Origin: Variovorax paradoxus
Lineage (GTDB): Bacteria; Pseudomonadota; Gammaproteobacteria; Burkholderiales; Burkholderiaceae_C
Reading direction: 5' to 3'
DNA: 64,000 bases
Assembly (NCBI RefSeq): GCF_009498455.1
Contig: NZ_CP045644.1
Coordinates: 3,041,001 to 3,105,000 of the forward strand
The position numbers and the translations under genes are program-made. The notes beneath the pieces are model-generated. The model did no database searches and was not told the origin of the DNA. It saw only the letters and a program-made list of their open reading frames with translations. Positions 1-10,553 of the stretch are shown here, piece by piece (position 1 is the stretch's first letter; every line of letters begins with the position of its first letter).

Positions 1-5
1 ACAGC

Positions 6-374
6 ATGAGCGACCAGCGTATTCCGCTGTGCAATGCCTCGGACCTGGTCGAGGGCGGCAACGCCGTGCCCTTCGATGTGGTCCATGGCGGCGAAACCTG
101 CCGCGCCTTCGCGGTCCGCTTCGAGGGCCTGCCGCATGCGTACCTGAATCGCTGCAGCCACGTGGCGATGGAGATGGACTTCCAGCCCGACCGCTTCTTC
201 GACGACAGCGGCCAGTGGCTGCTGTGCGCCACCCACGGCGCCGTCTACAAGCCCGACACCGGCGAATGCGCGGGCGGGCCGTGCCGCGGCGGGCTCGTGA
301 AGATCGCGCTGAGCGAAGAAGACGGCGTGGTGCACTGGCATACTGACTGGAACCTCCAACCTCTTTCCTTCTGA
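6..374 (+). CDS. Rieske [2Fe-2S] domain protein
   Basis: This is a 122-residue single-domain Rieske ferredoxin-like protein. The cluster ligands are visible as C50-x-H52 (in RCSH) and C74-x-x-H77 (in CATHG), the classic CxH...CxxH arrangement. There is no signal peptide or membrane segment, so it is probably a cytoplasmic electron carrier or an accessory protein. The next gene (S49 peptidase) starts one base after its stop, which indicates co-transcription. The electron partner cannot be told from sequence, and there is no oxygenase gene beside it within the window. Confidence 0.9.
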   Translation: MSDQRIPLCNASDLVEGGNAVPFDVVHGGETCRAFAVRFEGLPHAYLNRCSHVAMEMDFQPDRFFDDSGQWLLCATHGAVYKPDTGECAGGPCRGGLVKIALSEEDGVVHWHTDWNLQPLSF

Positions 375-375
375 C

Positions 376-1416
376 ATGACCGATCCGAACCGCAGGGAAC
401 CCCGGGGTTTCGAACCGCTGGAGCCGGCCGCCCCCCTCACGACATCCCAAGACAGTCCCCGCACCATGGCCCAAGACCCCACACAGCGCCCCGGGTGGGA
501 GCGCGCCACCCTCGAGAAACTCGCTTTTGCCTCCCTGAACGAGCAGAAGGCCACGCGCCGCTGGAAGACCTTCGTGCGCCTGGGCTGGCTGGCCTTTTTC
601 GTGTTCCTGGCCTGGTTCGCGCTGTCGCGCAGCACGCCCAGCACCGCCAAGACCACGGCTCACACGGCCGTCGTCGAGATCAAGGGCGAGATCGCCAACG
701 GCGGCGACGCCAGCGCCGAGTTCGTGATCGCCGCCATGAAAACGGCCTTCGAGGACGAGGGCGCCAAGGGCGTGGTGCTGCTGATCAACTCGCCCGGCGG
801 CAGCCCGGTGCAGGCCGGCATCATCAACGACGAGATCCGACGCCTGAAGGCCAAGCACAAGAAGCCGGTCTATGCAGTGGTCGAAGAAACCTGCGCATCG
901 GCGGCGTATTACATCGCCGCCGCCGCCGACAAGATTTTTGTCGACAAGGCCAGCATCGTCGGCAGCATCGGCGTGCTGATGGACGGCTTCGGCTTCACCG
1001 GCGTGATGGAAAAGGTCGGCGTCGAGCGGCGGCTGCTGACGGCCGGCGAGAACAAGGGCTTCCTCGATCCGTTCAGCCCGATGAACGACGCGCAGCGCGC
1101 GCATGCCCAGTCGATGCTCGACCAGATCCACACGCAGTTCATCAACGTGGTGAAGACGGGCCGCGGCGACCGCCTCAAGCTCGATACCCCGGGGCTGTTC
1201 AGCGGCTTGTTCTGGAGCGGCGAGCAGGCCGTCGAGTTCGGCTTGGCCGACCAGCTGGGCAACGTCGACTTCGTGGCACGCGAGGTGATCAAGGCCGAGG
1301 AAGTCATCGACTACACGCGCCGCGACAACGTGGCCGAGAAGCTGGCCAAGAAGTTCGGCGCCGCCATGGGCGCGGCCTCGGTGGGTGCGCTGAAGACCTC
1401 GCCAGCGCTGCGCTGA
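376..1416 (+). CDS. S49 family (SppA-like) signal peptide peptidase
   Basis: This 346-residue membrane-anchored serine protease belongs to the SppA/protease IV family, which degrades signal peptides left in the inner membrane. A single transmembrane segment spans roughly residues 67-85, and the protease domain lies outside it. S175 (in CASAAYY) and K227 (in GENKGF) are 52 residues apart, the spacing known for the Ser/Lys dyad of the short Bacillus-type SppA. The usual SGGY around the serine reads SAAY here. The first ATG follows the Rieske stop by one base; an internal ATG at 466 is an alternative start that would remove a disordered N-terminal stretch. Confidence 0.92.
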   Translation: MTDPNRREPRGFEPLEPAAPLTTSQDSPRTMAQDPTQRPGWERATLEKLAFASLNEQKATRRWKTFVRLGWLAFFVFLAWFALSRSTPSTAKTTAHTAVVEIKGEIANGGDASAEFVIAAMKTAFEDEGAKGVVLLINSPGGSPVQAGIINDEIRRLKAKHKKPVYAVVEETCASAAYYIAAAADKIFVDKASIVGSIGVLMDGFGFTGVMEKVGVERRLLTAGENKGFLDPFSPMNDAQRAHAQSMLDQIHTQFINVVKTGRGDRLKLDTPGLFSGLFWSGEQAVEFGLADQLGNVDFVAREVIKAEEVIDYTRRDNVAEKLAKKFGAAMGAASVGALKTSPALR

Positions 1417-1429
1417 GCGCGGCTTTTTT
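1401..1429 (+). terminator. Intrinsic terminator of the Rieske-S49 operon
   Basis: GCC-(A)-GCGCT at 1401-1409 pairs with AGCGC-GGC at 1416-1423, and six T follow at 1424-1429. The hairpin overlaps the stop codon of the S49 peptidase gene. It sits between two convergent operons. Confidence 0.6.
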
Positions 1430-2595
1430 CAGGCGGCGCTGTTGTCGCCGCTGCCGGTGAATTTGGCCGAGGCCGCCAGCGCGGCGGCAAAGGCCACCAC
1501 CACATAGAGCGCGGCGGTCAGCGAGCTGACCCGCGCCAGCAGGCCGATCACCGCGGGCCCCGCCATGAATCCCAGATAGGCGATGGCCGACACGGCGGCA
1601 ATGCCGTTGGCAGGTGCCACACCCGGCACGCGGGCCGAGGCCCCGAACAGGATCGGCACCACGTTCGCAAAACCGACGCCGACCCCCGCAAAGCCCAGCA
1701 ATGCGAGCCATGGCAGATCGGTCAGCAGCACCAGCGTCATGGCCGCCGCTGCGAGTAGTCCGCTGCCGCGCAGCAGGGCGGTCGGCGAAAAGCGCGCGCG
1801 CATTGCGTCGCCACCGAAACGCGCGGCCGCCATCGCGGCGGAAAAGCTCGCATAGGCCAGCGCGGCCTGCTGCTGCGGGCTGCCCAGTTCCTGGTGCATG
1901 TAGAGCACGCTCCAGTCGTAGATGGCGCCCTCGGCGATCAGCCCCAGCGCGGCCAGCACGCCGAGCACCGCGAGTACCCCGCGCGGCAGGCGGAAGCCGT
2001 GGTCCGCTGCGGCCGCGCCGTCAGCGGGCGCGGCCGGCGTAGGCAGCATGCGCGTCGACGCGATCGCGACCACGCCGATCATCGCCACGGCCACGGTCCA
2101 TAGGTGCGTCTGCGGCGCCATGCCGGCGGCCAGCGCCGCGCTGCCGCTCGCGGCCCCGACCATGCCGCCAAGGCTGAACATGCCGTGCATGCCGCTCATC
2201 AGCGGCTGATTGCCGCGCAACTCGAGCTGCGCGGCCTCGGCGTTGATCGCCACGTCGAACACGCTGGTGACGAGGCCGAAGACGGCGAGCAGGCCCAGCA
2301 GTGCGGCGTAGCCCGGCATCGCGATGAGGCCGGCGATCAGCAATGCGTAGATGCAGCCGCAGAGCGCGGCCATGCGGCGCGGGCCGTGGCGGCCGATCCA
2401 GCGCCCGGCGCTGGTCAGGCCGACCATCGCGCCGGCGCCTGCCGCGAGCATGGCGAGCCCGAGTTGCGCCTCGTCGATGGCGTAGTGCGCCTTGACCGTC
2501 GGTACGTGCACGCCCCAGGTCGCAAAGATGAAGCCCGACGCGAAGAACTGGGCGCGCGACGCCCAGCGCGTACCGGCCGTGACGCCCGGCCCCAC
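1429..2595 (-). CDS. MFS transporter
   Basis: This 388-residue protein has about twelve hydrophobic segments and belongs to the major facilitator superfamily. The N-terminal half contains the pattern LAMLAAGAGAMVGLTSAGR, and a GRxGxRR-like loop follows the second helix region (GRWIGRHGPRR), the usual MFS motif A position. It resembles YbjJ-type or sugar/drug-efflux MFS proteins, but the substrate cannot be inferred. It is the last gene of a minus-strand operon, 2 bases after the methyltransferase gene, so it is probably translationally coupled. Confidence 0.85.
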   Translation of the reverse strand: MGPGVTAGTRWASRAQFFASGFIFATWGVHVPTVKAHYAIDEAQLGLAMLAAGAGAMVGLTSAGRWIGRHGPRRMAALCGCIYALLIAGLIAMPGYAALLGLLAVFGLVTSVFDVAINAEAAQLELRGNQPLMSGMHGMFSLGGMVGAASGSAALAAGMAPQTHLWTVAVAMIGVVAIASTRMLPTPAAPADGAAAADHGFRLPRGVLAVLGVLAALGLIAEGAIYDWSVLYMHQELGSPQQQAALAYASFSAAMAAARFGGDAMRARFSPTALLRGSGLLAAAAMTLVLLTDLPWLALLGFAGVGVGFANVVPILFGASARVPGVAPANGIAAVSAIAYLGFMAGPAVIGLLARVSSLTAALYVVVAFAAALAASAKFTGSGDNSAA

Positions 2596-2597
2596 CG

Positions 2598-3365
2598 TCA
2601 GCGCCCGATCGCGAACACGGCGGGCAGGCGCTCGTCGGTCGTGGCCTGCGGCTTGGCGGCGCGCCAGGCTTTCACCGTCTCGCTGCGGACCTGCGCGGTC
2701 GCCAGCGTCAGGCCGCGCGCGACGGCGAGCCGGGTGTTGTGCTGCAGCGTCTGCACCAGTGCCTGCAGCAAGGCGGCGTTGCGGTACGGCGTTTCGATGA
2801 AGAGTTGGGTCTGGCCGGTCTTGAGCGCGAGCGCCTCCAGTTCGCGGATGCGCGCCTGGCGCTCGCCGCCGTCCTGCGGCAGGTACCCGACGAAGGCGAA
2901 GTTCTGTCCGTTCAGGCCGCTTGCGGCGAGCGCCAGCAGCAGCGAGACCGGGCCGATGAGCGGCACGACGGTGATGCCCAGGTCGTGCGCGGCGCGCGCC
3001 ACCGACGAGCCGGGGTCCGCCACGGCGGGCATGCCGGCTTCGCTCAACAGGCCGACGTCGTGGCCTTCGAGGGCTGCAGCCAGCAGCGGGCGGGCGTCGA
3101 ACTGGCCCGCGTGGTCGCCTTTCTTGTGCACTTCGCGCGGCAGCTCCTGGATGTTCTGCGCCTGCAGCGGCGCGGCCAGCGGGGCGACCGCATCGATGCG
3201 CTTCAGGTAGGCGCGCGCCGACTTGGCGTTTTCGCAGATCCAGTGCGTGATGCTGGCGGCCGTCTGCAGCGTGCCCAGCGGCAGGGCGTCCTGCAACGGC
3301 GCCTGGAGATCGCAGCCGAAATCGAGCGGGGCGGGGACGAGATAGAGCTTGCCTGGGGTGGTCAC
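2598..3365 (-). CDS. RsmI-like SAM-dependent methyltransferase
   Basis: This 255-residue protein has the tetrapyrrole-methylase fold also used by RsmI, the 16S rRNA C1402 ribose methyltransferase. Typical features are LYLVPAPL at the start, the glycine/proline-rich SEAGMPAVADPGS around residues 105-117, and PLIGPVSLLLALAASG. It differs from true RsmI because the usual ATPIGN start reads PAPLDF and an inserted segment follows. It is therefore probably a paralogue and may have another substrate. Its start overlaps the maf stop by 4 bases (ATGA). Confidence 0.85.
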   Translation of the reverse strand: MTTPGKLYLVPAPLDFGCDLQAPLQDALPLGTLQTAASITHWICENAKSARAYLKRIDAVAPLAAPLQAQNIQELPREVHKKGDHAGQFDARPLLAAALEGHDVGLLSEAGMPAVADPGSSVARAAHDLGITVVPLIGPVSLLLALAASGLNGQNFAFVGYLPQDGGERQARIRELEALALKTGQTQLFIETPYRNAALLQALVQTLQHNTRLAVARGLTLATAQVRSETVKAWRAAKPQATTDERLPAVFAIGR

Positions 3366-3943
3366 AGCAGGTCGACCCCCGCGGCGCGCAGCATCCGGCA
3401 GGTGCGGATCAGGGGCAGGCCGACCAGCGCGGTCGGGTCGTCGCTGTCGATGGCGTCGAGCAGCGCGATGCCGAAGCCTTCGCTCTTGGCGCTGCCGGCG
3501 CAGTCATAAGGCTGCTCCACTAATAGATAGCGCTCGATGGCGGCGTCCGAGAGGTCGCGGAACACCACGCGCACGGGGGCGATGTCGCGCTGGACGAAGA
3601 ACGTGGCATGGCAGACGACGGCCACGGCGGTCTGGAAGATCAGCGTCTGGCCGCGCATCCGGCGCAATTGGGTGGTGGCCCGCGCGTGGTCGCCGGGCTT
3701 GCCGAGCGCTTCACCCGCCAGGTCGGCGACCTGGTCGGAGCCGATCACGACCGCGTCGGGAAAGCGCGCGGCCACGGCATTGGCCTTTTCCAGCGCCAGG
3801 CGCTCTGCCAGCGCGCGGGGCGTTTCGTTTGCGTGCGGAGTTTCGTCGACGTCGGGCGCGTGCATGTCGAAGGGCAGATGGAGGCGGGTGAGCAGTTCTC
3901 GGCGGTAGCGCGAGGTCGAGGCAAGGATCACGGTGCGTTGCAT
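3362..3943 (-). CDS. Maf/YceF-type nucleotide pyrophosphatase
   Basis: This 193-residue Maf family protein hydrolyses modified nucleoside triphosphates to monophosphates. The N-terminal LASTSRYRRELL phosphate-binding motif and the catalytic Asp in VIGSDQ (D70) are present. Its position next to yceD-rpmF-plsX matches the YceF subgroup, known to act on 7-methyl-GTP. That subgroup assignment is by family context. It is the first gene of the operon maf / methyltransferase / MFS and is divergent from yceD. Confidence 0.92.
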   Translation of the reverse strand: MQRTVILASTSRYRRELLTRLHLPFDMHAPDVDETPHANETPRALAERLALEKANAVAARFPDAVVIGSDQVADLAGEALGKPGDHARATTQLRRMRGQTLIFQTAVAVVCHATFFVQRDIAPVRVVFRDLSDAAIERYLLVEQPYDCAGSAKSEGFGIALLDAIDSDDPTALVGLPLIRTCRMLRAAGVDLL

Positions 3944-4029
3944 GCAGCGATTGTGCGTGAGCGACCGGACCCGACCCGTCCGGTGGGTTGCTCGCCTGGG
4001 AAGCCCGCGGGCGCGCTAGACTGGGGCGG

Positions 4030-4587
4030 ATGAAGAGAGAATTTGCCCCCGAAAGGCTCAATGTGCCCGCGTTCACCGCGGCGGCCGCCACGCTGGAAGG
4101 CGACGACCCGGTCCCGGGCTTTGCGCGCCTCGTTGCCGAACTGGCAACGCCGGCCACCGACGTCGTGGTCCGCTGGGAAGCGACCGGCGAGGAGCGCCCC
4201 GGTGCCGACGGCAAGGCGACGTCCTGGCTGCACCTGGACGTCGAAACCACCGTGCCGCTGGTGTGCCAGCGCTGCCTGTCCCCCGTCGATACCGACCTGT
4301 TCGTGGACCGCTGGTTCCGTTTCGTGGCCGACGAAGCCACGGCCGAGGCGGAAGATGAAGACTCCGACGAAGACCTGCTGGTGATCAGCCGCGATTTCGA
4401 TCTGCGCGAGCTCATCGAGGACGAACTGCTGATGGAAATCCCCACCATGCCGGTGCACGACGAGTGCCCTACGCCGGTTCGCCTGTCCTCGAGCGACGAC
4501 GATTTTCAGGCGGCCGAAGAGGCCAAGCCGAACCCCTTTGCCGTGCTCGGCGCGTTGCGTCCGCGCAAGCCGGAAGAGGGCAAGTAG
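4030..4587 (+). CDS. YceD family (DUF177) protein
   Basis: This 185-residue DUF177/YceD protein is a conserved neighbour of rpmF, implicated in 23S rRNA accumulation or large-subunit assembly in other bacteria. A CxxC motif ([10 protein letters not shown]) sits in the middle and is followed by a very acidic stretch ([10 protein letters not shown]), both typical of the family. I chose the ATG at 4030 ([10 protein letters not shown]) because the longer open frame from 3988 adds a non-conserved tail. It lies upstream of rpmF in the same direction. Confidence 0.88.
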   Translation: MKREFAPERLNVPAFTAAAATLEGDDPVPGFARLVAELATPATDVVVRWEATGEERPGADGKATSWLHLDVETTVPLVCQRCLSPVDTDLFVDRWFRFVADEATAEAEDEDSDEDLLVISRDFDLRELIEDELLMEIPTMPVHDECPTPVRLSSSDDDFQAAEEAKPNPFAVLGALRPRKPEEGK

Positions 4588-4607
4588 CCCTTTCTCTGCG
4601 GCTGGGC

Positions 4608-4613
4608 TATAAT
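4608..4613 (+). promoter_or_regulatory. -10 element of a probable rpmF promoter
   Basis: A perfect TATAAT lies in the yceD-rpmF gap, about 150 bases before rpmF. No convincing -35 hexamer sits 17 bases upstream, so recognition would rely on the -10 or on activators. The long leader could allow additional control. Confidence 0.45.
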
Positions 4614-4760
4614 CATGGGCTTCGCGCGCGCCGCCTTGAGCAGCAATGCAAACAAGGCAAAGGCAGAACGTGGCATTCCATGCATGCCGCCGGAGCTTTC
4701 GTCTCATTGCCACCGCTTGAGCCCGCATCCAGTCACCCACCTAACCGTCCAGGAGCCATC

Positions 4761-4943
4761 ATGGCCGTCCAGCAAAACAAGAAGTCGCCTTCCAAGCGCG
4801 GCATGCACCGTTCACACAACGCTCTGGTTGTTCCCGGCATCGCCGTGGAGCCGACCACCGGCGAAACGCACCTGCGCCACCACATCAGCCCCAACGGTTT
4901 CTACCGTGGCCGTCAGGTGCTCAAGAACAAGTCCGAAGCCTGA
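4761..4943 (+). CDS. rpmF: 50S ribosomal protein L32
   Basis: This 60-residue basic protein begins [19 protein letters not shown], the conserved L32 start, and ends with [14 protein letters not shown], also conserved. It is a structural protein of the large ribosomal subunit. The ATG at 4761 follows an AGGAG ribosome site. It sits in the classic yceD-rpmF-plsX-fab arrangement that links ribosome and lipid synthesis. Confidence 0.97.
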   Translation: MAVQQNKKSPSKRGMHRSHNALVVPGIAVEPTTGETHLRHHISPNGFYRGRQVLKNKSEA

Positions 4944-4960
4944 TCTCGAATCCCAAGGCC

Positions 4961-5003
4961 AAGGCCCGAAGCTACTTTTGCCGTAGCGTCGGGCCTTTGT
5001 TTT
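4961..5003 (+). terminator. Terminator-like hairpin between rpmF and plsX
   Basis: AAGGCCCGA (4961-4969) pairs perfectly with TCGGGCCTT (4989-4997), and GCTAC (4971-4975) pairs with GTAGC (4983-4987). The loop is TTTTGCC and the tail is TGTTTT. The tail runs directly into the plsX start codon at 5005, so the hairpin could partly terminate rpmF transcripts and also bury the plsX ribosome-binding region. Confidence 0.7.
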
Positions 5004-5004
5004 G

Positions 5005-6102
5005 ATGGCTGCGCCTTTTTCTCCCGAACTCACTGCTGCGCCCGCCGCAATCACGCTCGCCGTGGATTGCATGGGGGGTGACCATGGGCCGCGTGTCACG
5101 CTCGCGGCCTGCCGCGCGTTTCTTGAGCGGCACAGCGAAGCTTCGTTGCTGCTCGTCGGTGCGCCGGTCGCACTGGCGGGGTTTGCCGATCATCCGCGCG
5201 CTCGCATCGTGCCGGCCAGCGAAGTGGTCGGCATGGACGATCCCATCGAAATCGCCCTGCGCAAGAAGAAAGACTCTTCGATGCGTGTTGCGATCCAGCA
5301 AGTCAAGGATGGCACCGCGCAAGCGGCCATATCTGCTGGCAACACGGGTGCATTGATGGCCATCGCGCGCTATCTGCTCAAGACGCTCGATGGCATCGAC
5401 CGTCCCGCCATTGCGCCCCAACTGCCGAATGTGAAGGGCGGGGCGACCACTGTGCTCGATCTCGGCGCGAACGTCGATTGCGACGCAGAAGATCTGCTGC
5501 AGTTCGCCGTGCTGGGTTCGGCGCTCGTTTCGGCGCTGACCGGCAACGAGTCGCCTTCGGTAGGCCTGCTCAACATTGGCGAAGAGGCCATCAAGGGCAG
5601 CGAAACCATCAAAAAGGCGAGCCAACTGCTGCGTACGGCGGCCAACTCCAAGGATTTGAACTTCTACGGCAACGTGGAGGGCAACGACATTTTCAAGGGC
5701 ACGACCGACATCGTCGTGTGCGATGGATTTGTCGGCAACGTGGCGTTGAAGGCCAGCGAAGGCGTCGCTTCGATGATCGGCGAATTCATTCGCGTCGAAT
5801 TCTCGCGGAACATCTTCACCAAACTGGTTGCAGTTGTCGCTTACCCGGTGCTAAAAGCGTTCAAAGGTCGCCTGGATCACCGTCGCTACAACGGCGCAGC
5901 TCTTTTGGGCCTGCGCGGGCTGGTGTTCAAGAGCCATGGCTCGGCCGACGAAGTGGCTTTCGGCCATGCGTTGGATCGCGCTTATGATGCCGCTCGCAAC
6001 AACCTGCTCGATCGCGTGCGGGCCCGCATCGCCCACGCCGCGCCATTGCTCGCGCGGCAGGAGTCGGCGGCGCCGGCCGACGCGACAGCCCTTCACGCTT
6101 GA
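5005..6102 (+). CDS. plsX: Phosphate acyltransferase PlsX
   Basis: This 365-residue enzyme converts acyl-ACP plus phosphate to acyl-phosphate, the first step of phosphatidic acid synthesis by the PlsX/PlsY route. The diagnostic [11 protein letters not shown] is at about residues 19-29, followed by SAGNTGAL and a long PlsX domain. I chose ATG 5005 over the TTG at 5002. No clear Shine-Dalgarno is visible because the preceding bases form the terminator-like hairpin. Its stop overlaps the fabH start (TGATG). Confidence 0.96.
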   Translation: MAAPFSPELTAAPAAITLAVDCMGGDHGPRVTLAACRAFLERHSEASLLLVGAPVALAGFADHPRARIVPASEVVGMDDPIEIALRKKKDSSMRVAIQQVKDGTAQAAISAGNTGALMAIARYLLKTLDGIDRPAIAPQLPNVKGGATTVLDLGANVDCDAEDLLQFAVLGSALVSALTGNESPSVGLLNIGEEAIKGSETIKKASQLLRTAANSKDLNFYGNVEGNDIFKGTTDIVVCDGFVGNVALKASEGVASMIGEFIRVEFSRNIFTKLVAVVAYPVLKAFKGRLDHRRYNGAALLGLRGLVFKSHGSADEVAFGHALDRAYDAARNNLLDRVRARIAHAAPLLARQESAAPADATALHA

Positions 6103-7079
6103 TGACCCCTTTTTCGCGCATCACCGGCACCGGCAGCTATCTGCCCCCCCGCCGCGTCACCAATGACGATCTTGCCAAGGATCTGGCGACACGCGGCATC
6201 GAAACCTCCGATCAGTGGATCGTCGAGCGCACCGGCATCCACGCGCGCCACTTTGCGGCGCCCGATGTCAGCAGCAGCGACCTCGGCCTCGAGGCCGCGA
6301 AGCATGCGCTGGAAGCCGCCGGCCGCAAGGCAAGCGACGTCGACCTGATCATCGTCGCGACCTCGACGCCGGACATGGTGTTCCCGTCGTCGGCCGCGAT
6401 CCTTCAGCACAAGCTCGGCATCGCCGGCTGTCCGGCCTTCGACGTCCAGGCGGTCTGCAGCGGTTTTGTCTACGCACTGACCGTGGCCGACGCGATGATT
6501 CGCACGGGCACCGCGCGCTGCGCGCTGGTGATCGGCGCCGAAGTGTTCTCCCGCATCCTCGACTTCAACGACCGCACCACCTGCGTGCTGTTCGGCGATG
6601 GCGCGGGCGCGGTGGTGCTCGAGGCCTCCGACGAGCCCGGCATCCTGGCCAGCGACCTGCACGCGGACGGCAAGCACGTCGGCATCCTGTGTGTGCCGGG
6701 CCATGTGTCGGGCGGCAACGTGCTCGGCACGCCGCTGCTGCACATGGACGGCCAGGCCGTCTTCAAGCTGGCGGTCCGCGTGCTCGAAGAGGCCGCGCGC
6801 GCCACGCTCACCAAGGCAGGCAAGACAGAGGCCGACATCGATTGGCTGATCCCGCACCAGGCCAACATCCGCATCATGGAAGGCACGGCCAAGAAGCTGA
6901 AGCTGCCGCGCGAGAAGTTGGTCGTCACGGTGCATGAGCACGGCAACACCTCGGCCGCCTCGATCCCGCTGGCGCTCGACGAAGCTGTGCGCTCCGGCAA
7001 GGTGAAGAAGGGTGAAACTCTCATGCTGGAAGGCGTGGGTGGTGGCTTCACCTGGGGCGCGGTGCTATTGAATCTGTAG
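6102..7079 (+). CDS. fabH: 3-oxoacyl-ACP synthase III
   Basis: This 325-residue KAS III condenses acetyl-CoA with malonyl-ACP to start fatty-acid synthesis. The catalytic triad is visible: C119 in QAVCSGF, His in IPHQANIRI and Asn in GNTSAAS. The ATG at 6102 overlaps the plsX stop, which implies translational coupling. It is followed by fabD and fabG in the usual order. Confidence 0.97.
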   Translation: MTPFSRITGTGSYLPPRRVTNDDLAKDLATRGIETSDQWIVERTGIHARHFAAPDVSSSDLGLEAAKHALEAAGRKASDVDLIIVATSTPDMVFPSSAAILQHKLGIAGCPAFDVQAVCSGFVYALTVADAMIRTGTARCALVIGAEVFSRILDFNDRTTCVLFGDGAGAVVLEASDEPGILASDLHADGKHVGILCVPGHVSGGNVLGTPLLHMDGQAVFKLAVRVLEEAARATLTKAGKTEADIDWLIPHQANIRIMEGTAKKLKLPREKLVVTVHEHGNTSAASIPLALDEAVRSGKVKKGETLMLEGVGGGFTWGAVLLNL

Positions 7080-7130
7080 TGCGTCGCGGCGCCCCGAAGC
7101 GGGCGTCGGCGCGGTGACGAAGAAACAACA

Positions 7131-8084
7131 ATGAAATCCTTTGCTTTTGTCTTTCCGGGTCAGGGCTCGCAGGCGGTCGGCATGCTCGACGCCTGGGGCG
7201 ATCACCCGGCGGTGGCCGAGACCCTGCGCGAAGCCTCCGAAGCGCTGGGCGAAGACATCGGCGCACTGATCAAGAACGGTCCCAAGGAAGAGCTGGCGCT
7301 CACCACCAACACGCAGCCCGTGATGCTGGTGGCCGGTGTGGCCGCCTGGCGCGCCTGGCTGGCCGAGGGCGGCCAGGCGCCGTCCGTCGTGGCTGGTCAT
7401 TCGCTGGGCGAGTATTCGGCGCTGGTGGCGTCAGGCGTGCTGACGCTCGCACAGGCGGCGCCGCTGGTGCGTTTCCGTGCGCAAGCCATGCAACAGGCGG
7501 TGCCGGTCGGCGTCGGCGCGATGGCGGCGATCCTCGGCATGGCGTCGGACAAGGTCATCGCCGGCTGCGCGGAAGCCACCGCCACGTTCGGGCCGGGCAG
7601 CGCCGAGGTGGTCGAGGCCGTGAATTTCAACGATCCGATGCAGACCGTGATCGCCGGCAGCAAGGCCGCGGTCGACAAGGCCTGCGAGCTGCTGAAGGCC
7701 AATGGCGCCAAGCGTGCGTTGCCGCTGCCGGTGTCGGCACCGTTCCATTCGAGCCTGATGAAGCCGGCGGCTGAAGCCCTGCGCGAGAAGCTCGCGAGCG
7801 TGGCGCTGGCCGCACCGCAGATCCCGGTGCTCAACAACATCGACGTGGCCGTCGAGACCGACCTCGATCGCATCCGCGACGCCCTGGTGCGCCAAGCCGC
7901 CGGCCCGGTGCGCTGGGTCGAAAGTGTTCAGGCCTTGAAACTGCGCGGCGTAACCTCCATCATCGAGTGCGGTCCCGGCAAGGTGCTGGCCGGCATGGTG
8001 AAGCGCATTGCCCCTGAACTGGACGCCGCGTCGGTGTACGACCCGGCCACTCTCGCGGACGTCCGACAATCGCTCGCCGGCTGA
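7131..8084 (+). CDS. fabD: Malonyl CoA-acyl carrier protein transacylase
   Basis: This 317-residue enzyme loads malonyl groups from CoA onto ACP. FVFPGQGSQ lies at the N terminus, the nucleophile S91 is in the GHSLGEY motif, and a conserved His is in SAPFHSSLM. It lies 51 bases after fabH in the fab operon. Confidence 0.97.
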   Translation: MKSFAFVFPGQGSQAVGMLDAWGDHPAVAETLREASEALGEDIGALIKNGPKEELALTTNTQPVMLVAGVAAWRAWLAEGGQAPSVVAGHSLGEYSALVASGVLTLAQAAPLVRFRAQAMQQAVPVGVGAMAAILGMASDKVIAGCAEATATFGPGSAEVVEAVNFNDPMQTVIAGSKAAVDKACELLKANGAKRALPLPVSAPFHSSLMKPAAEALREKLASVALAAPQIPVLNNIDVAVETDLDRIRDALVRQAAGPVRWVESVQALKLRGVTSIIECGPGKVLAGMVKRIAPELDAASVYDPATLADVRQSLAG

Positions 8085-8116
8085 ACGCCGCCAGGCACCG
8101 ATACTCTTTCTCTTTT

Positions 8117-9200
<1,084 letters not shown>

Positions 9201-9295
9201 TCGGCCAGCTGACACTGCAACGACGGCCGGCGGCTCTTTTTCAACCGCCCGCGCCGATCGGCAGCTGTCCAGCGCTTCCAGAAAGGTTTGCCGGC

Positions 9296-10540
9296 ATGAC
9301 CAAACGCCGCGTCGTCGTGACCGGGCTCGGTTGCATCGCTCCTGTCGGAAACACCGCAACCGAATCCTGGACCAACCTGTTGGCCGGGAAGTCGGGCATT
9401 GCGAACATCACCGCGTTCGATGCAAGCGCTTTCGCCTGCAAGTTCGCCGGTGAGGTCAAGGGTTTCGACATCACCCAATACATCTCGGAGAAAGAAGCGC
9501 GTCACATGGACCGCTTCATTCATCTGGGACTTGCCGCCGCCATCCAGGCGGTGCAGGACAGCGGACTGCCGACCGGCGACGCGCTGTCCTATGAAAAGGC
9601 CGTGCGCATCGGCTGCAACATCGGTTCGGGCATCGGCGGTCTGCCGATGATCGAACAGACGCACGGTGAATACGCGAGCCGCGGCCCGCGCCGCATTTCG
9701 CCGTTCTTCGTGCCGGCGTCGATCATCAACATGATCTCGGGCCACGTGTCGATCAAGTACGGCTTCAAGGGCCCGAACATCGCCGTGGTCACTGCCTGCA
9801 CCACCGGCCTGCATGCCATCGGCACGTCGGCACGCATGATCGAGTACGGCGATGCCGACGTCATGATCGCGGGCGGTGCCGAATCGACCATCTCTCCGCT
9901 CGGCATCGGCGGCTTTACCGCCCCTCGCGCGCTGAGCACGCGCAACGACGATCCCGCCACGGCCTCGCGCCCGTGGGACAAGGACCGCGACGGCTTCGTG
10001 CTGGGCGAAGGCTCCGGCGTGCTGGTGCTCGAAGAGTACGAACACGCCAAGGCGCGCGGCGCCAAGATCTACGCCGAAGTCTCTGGCTTCGGCATGACCG
10101 GCGACGCGTACCACATGACCGCGCCCGACGTCGACGGCCCCCGCCGGTCGATGGCGATGGCGCTGGCCAACGCAGGTGTCAATGCCGACGAGGTTCAGTA
10201 CCTGAATGCGCACGGCACCTCGACGCTGATCGGTGACCTCAACGAGACCAATGCGGTCAAGCTCGCCTTCGGCGATCACGCGAAGAAGCTCGTCGTCAAT
10301 TCGACCAAGTCCATGACCGGCCACTTGTTGGGCGGCGCGGGCGGCATCGAATCGGTGTTCACGGTGCTGGCTCTGCATCACCAGAAGAGCCCGCCGACCA
10401 TCAACATCTTCAACCAGGATCCGGAGTGCGATCTCGACTACTGCGCCAACGAGGCGCGCGATCTGAAGATCGATGTCGCGGTCAAGAACAACTTCGGCTT
10501 CGGCGGTACCAACGGTACGCTGGTGTTCAAGCGCGCTTGA
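9296..10540 (+). CDS. fabF: 3-oxoacyl-ACP synthase II
   Basis: This 414-residue KAS II elongates acyl-ACP with malonyl-ACP. The nucleophile C168 sits in VVTACTTG, and the two histidines lie in NAHGTST and MTGHLLGG. It begins 95 bases after acpP and closes the fatty-acid operon before the sigma-E genes. Confidence 0.97.
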   Translation: MTKRRVVVTGLGCIAPVGNTATESWTNLLAGKSGIANITAFDASAFACKFAGEVKGFDITQYISEKEARHMDRFIHLGLAAAIQAVQDSGLPTGDALSYEKAVRIGCNIGSGIGGLPMIEQTHGEYASRGPRRISPFFVPASIINMISGHVSIKYGFKGPNIAVVTACTTGLHAIGTSARMIEYGDADVMIAGGAESTISPLGIGGFTAPRALSTRNDDPATASRPWDKDRDGFVLGEGSGVLVLEEYEHAKARGAKIYAEVSGFGMTGDAYHMTAPDVDGPRRSMAMALANAGVNADEVQYLNAHGTSTLIGDLNETNAVKLAFGDHAKKLVVNSTKSMTGHLLGGAGGIESVFTVLALHHQKSPPTINIFNQDPECDLDYCANEARDLKIDVAVKNNFGFGGTNGTLVFKRA

Positions 10541-10553
10541 GCGTCGCTCTCCC

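Noticed and set aside
9201..9295. Possible terminator between acpP and fabF
   Set aside because: A T-run is present, but no stable stem directly precedes it.
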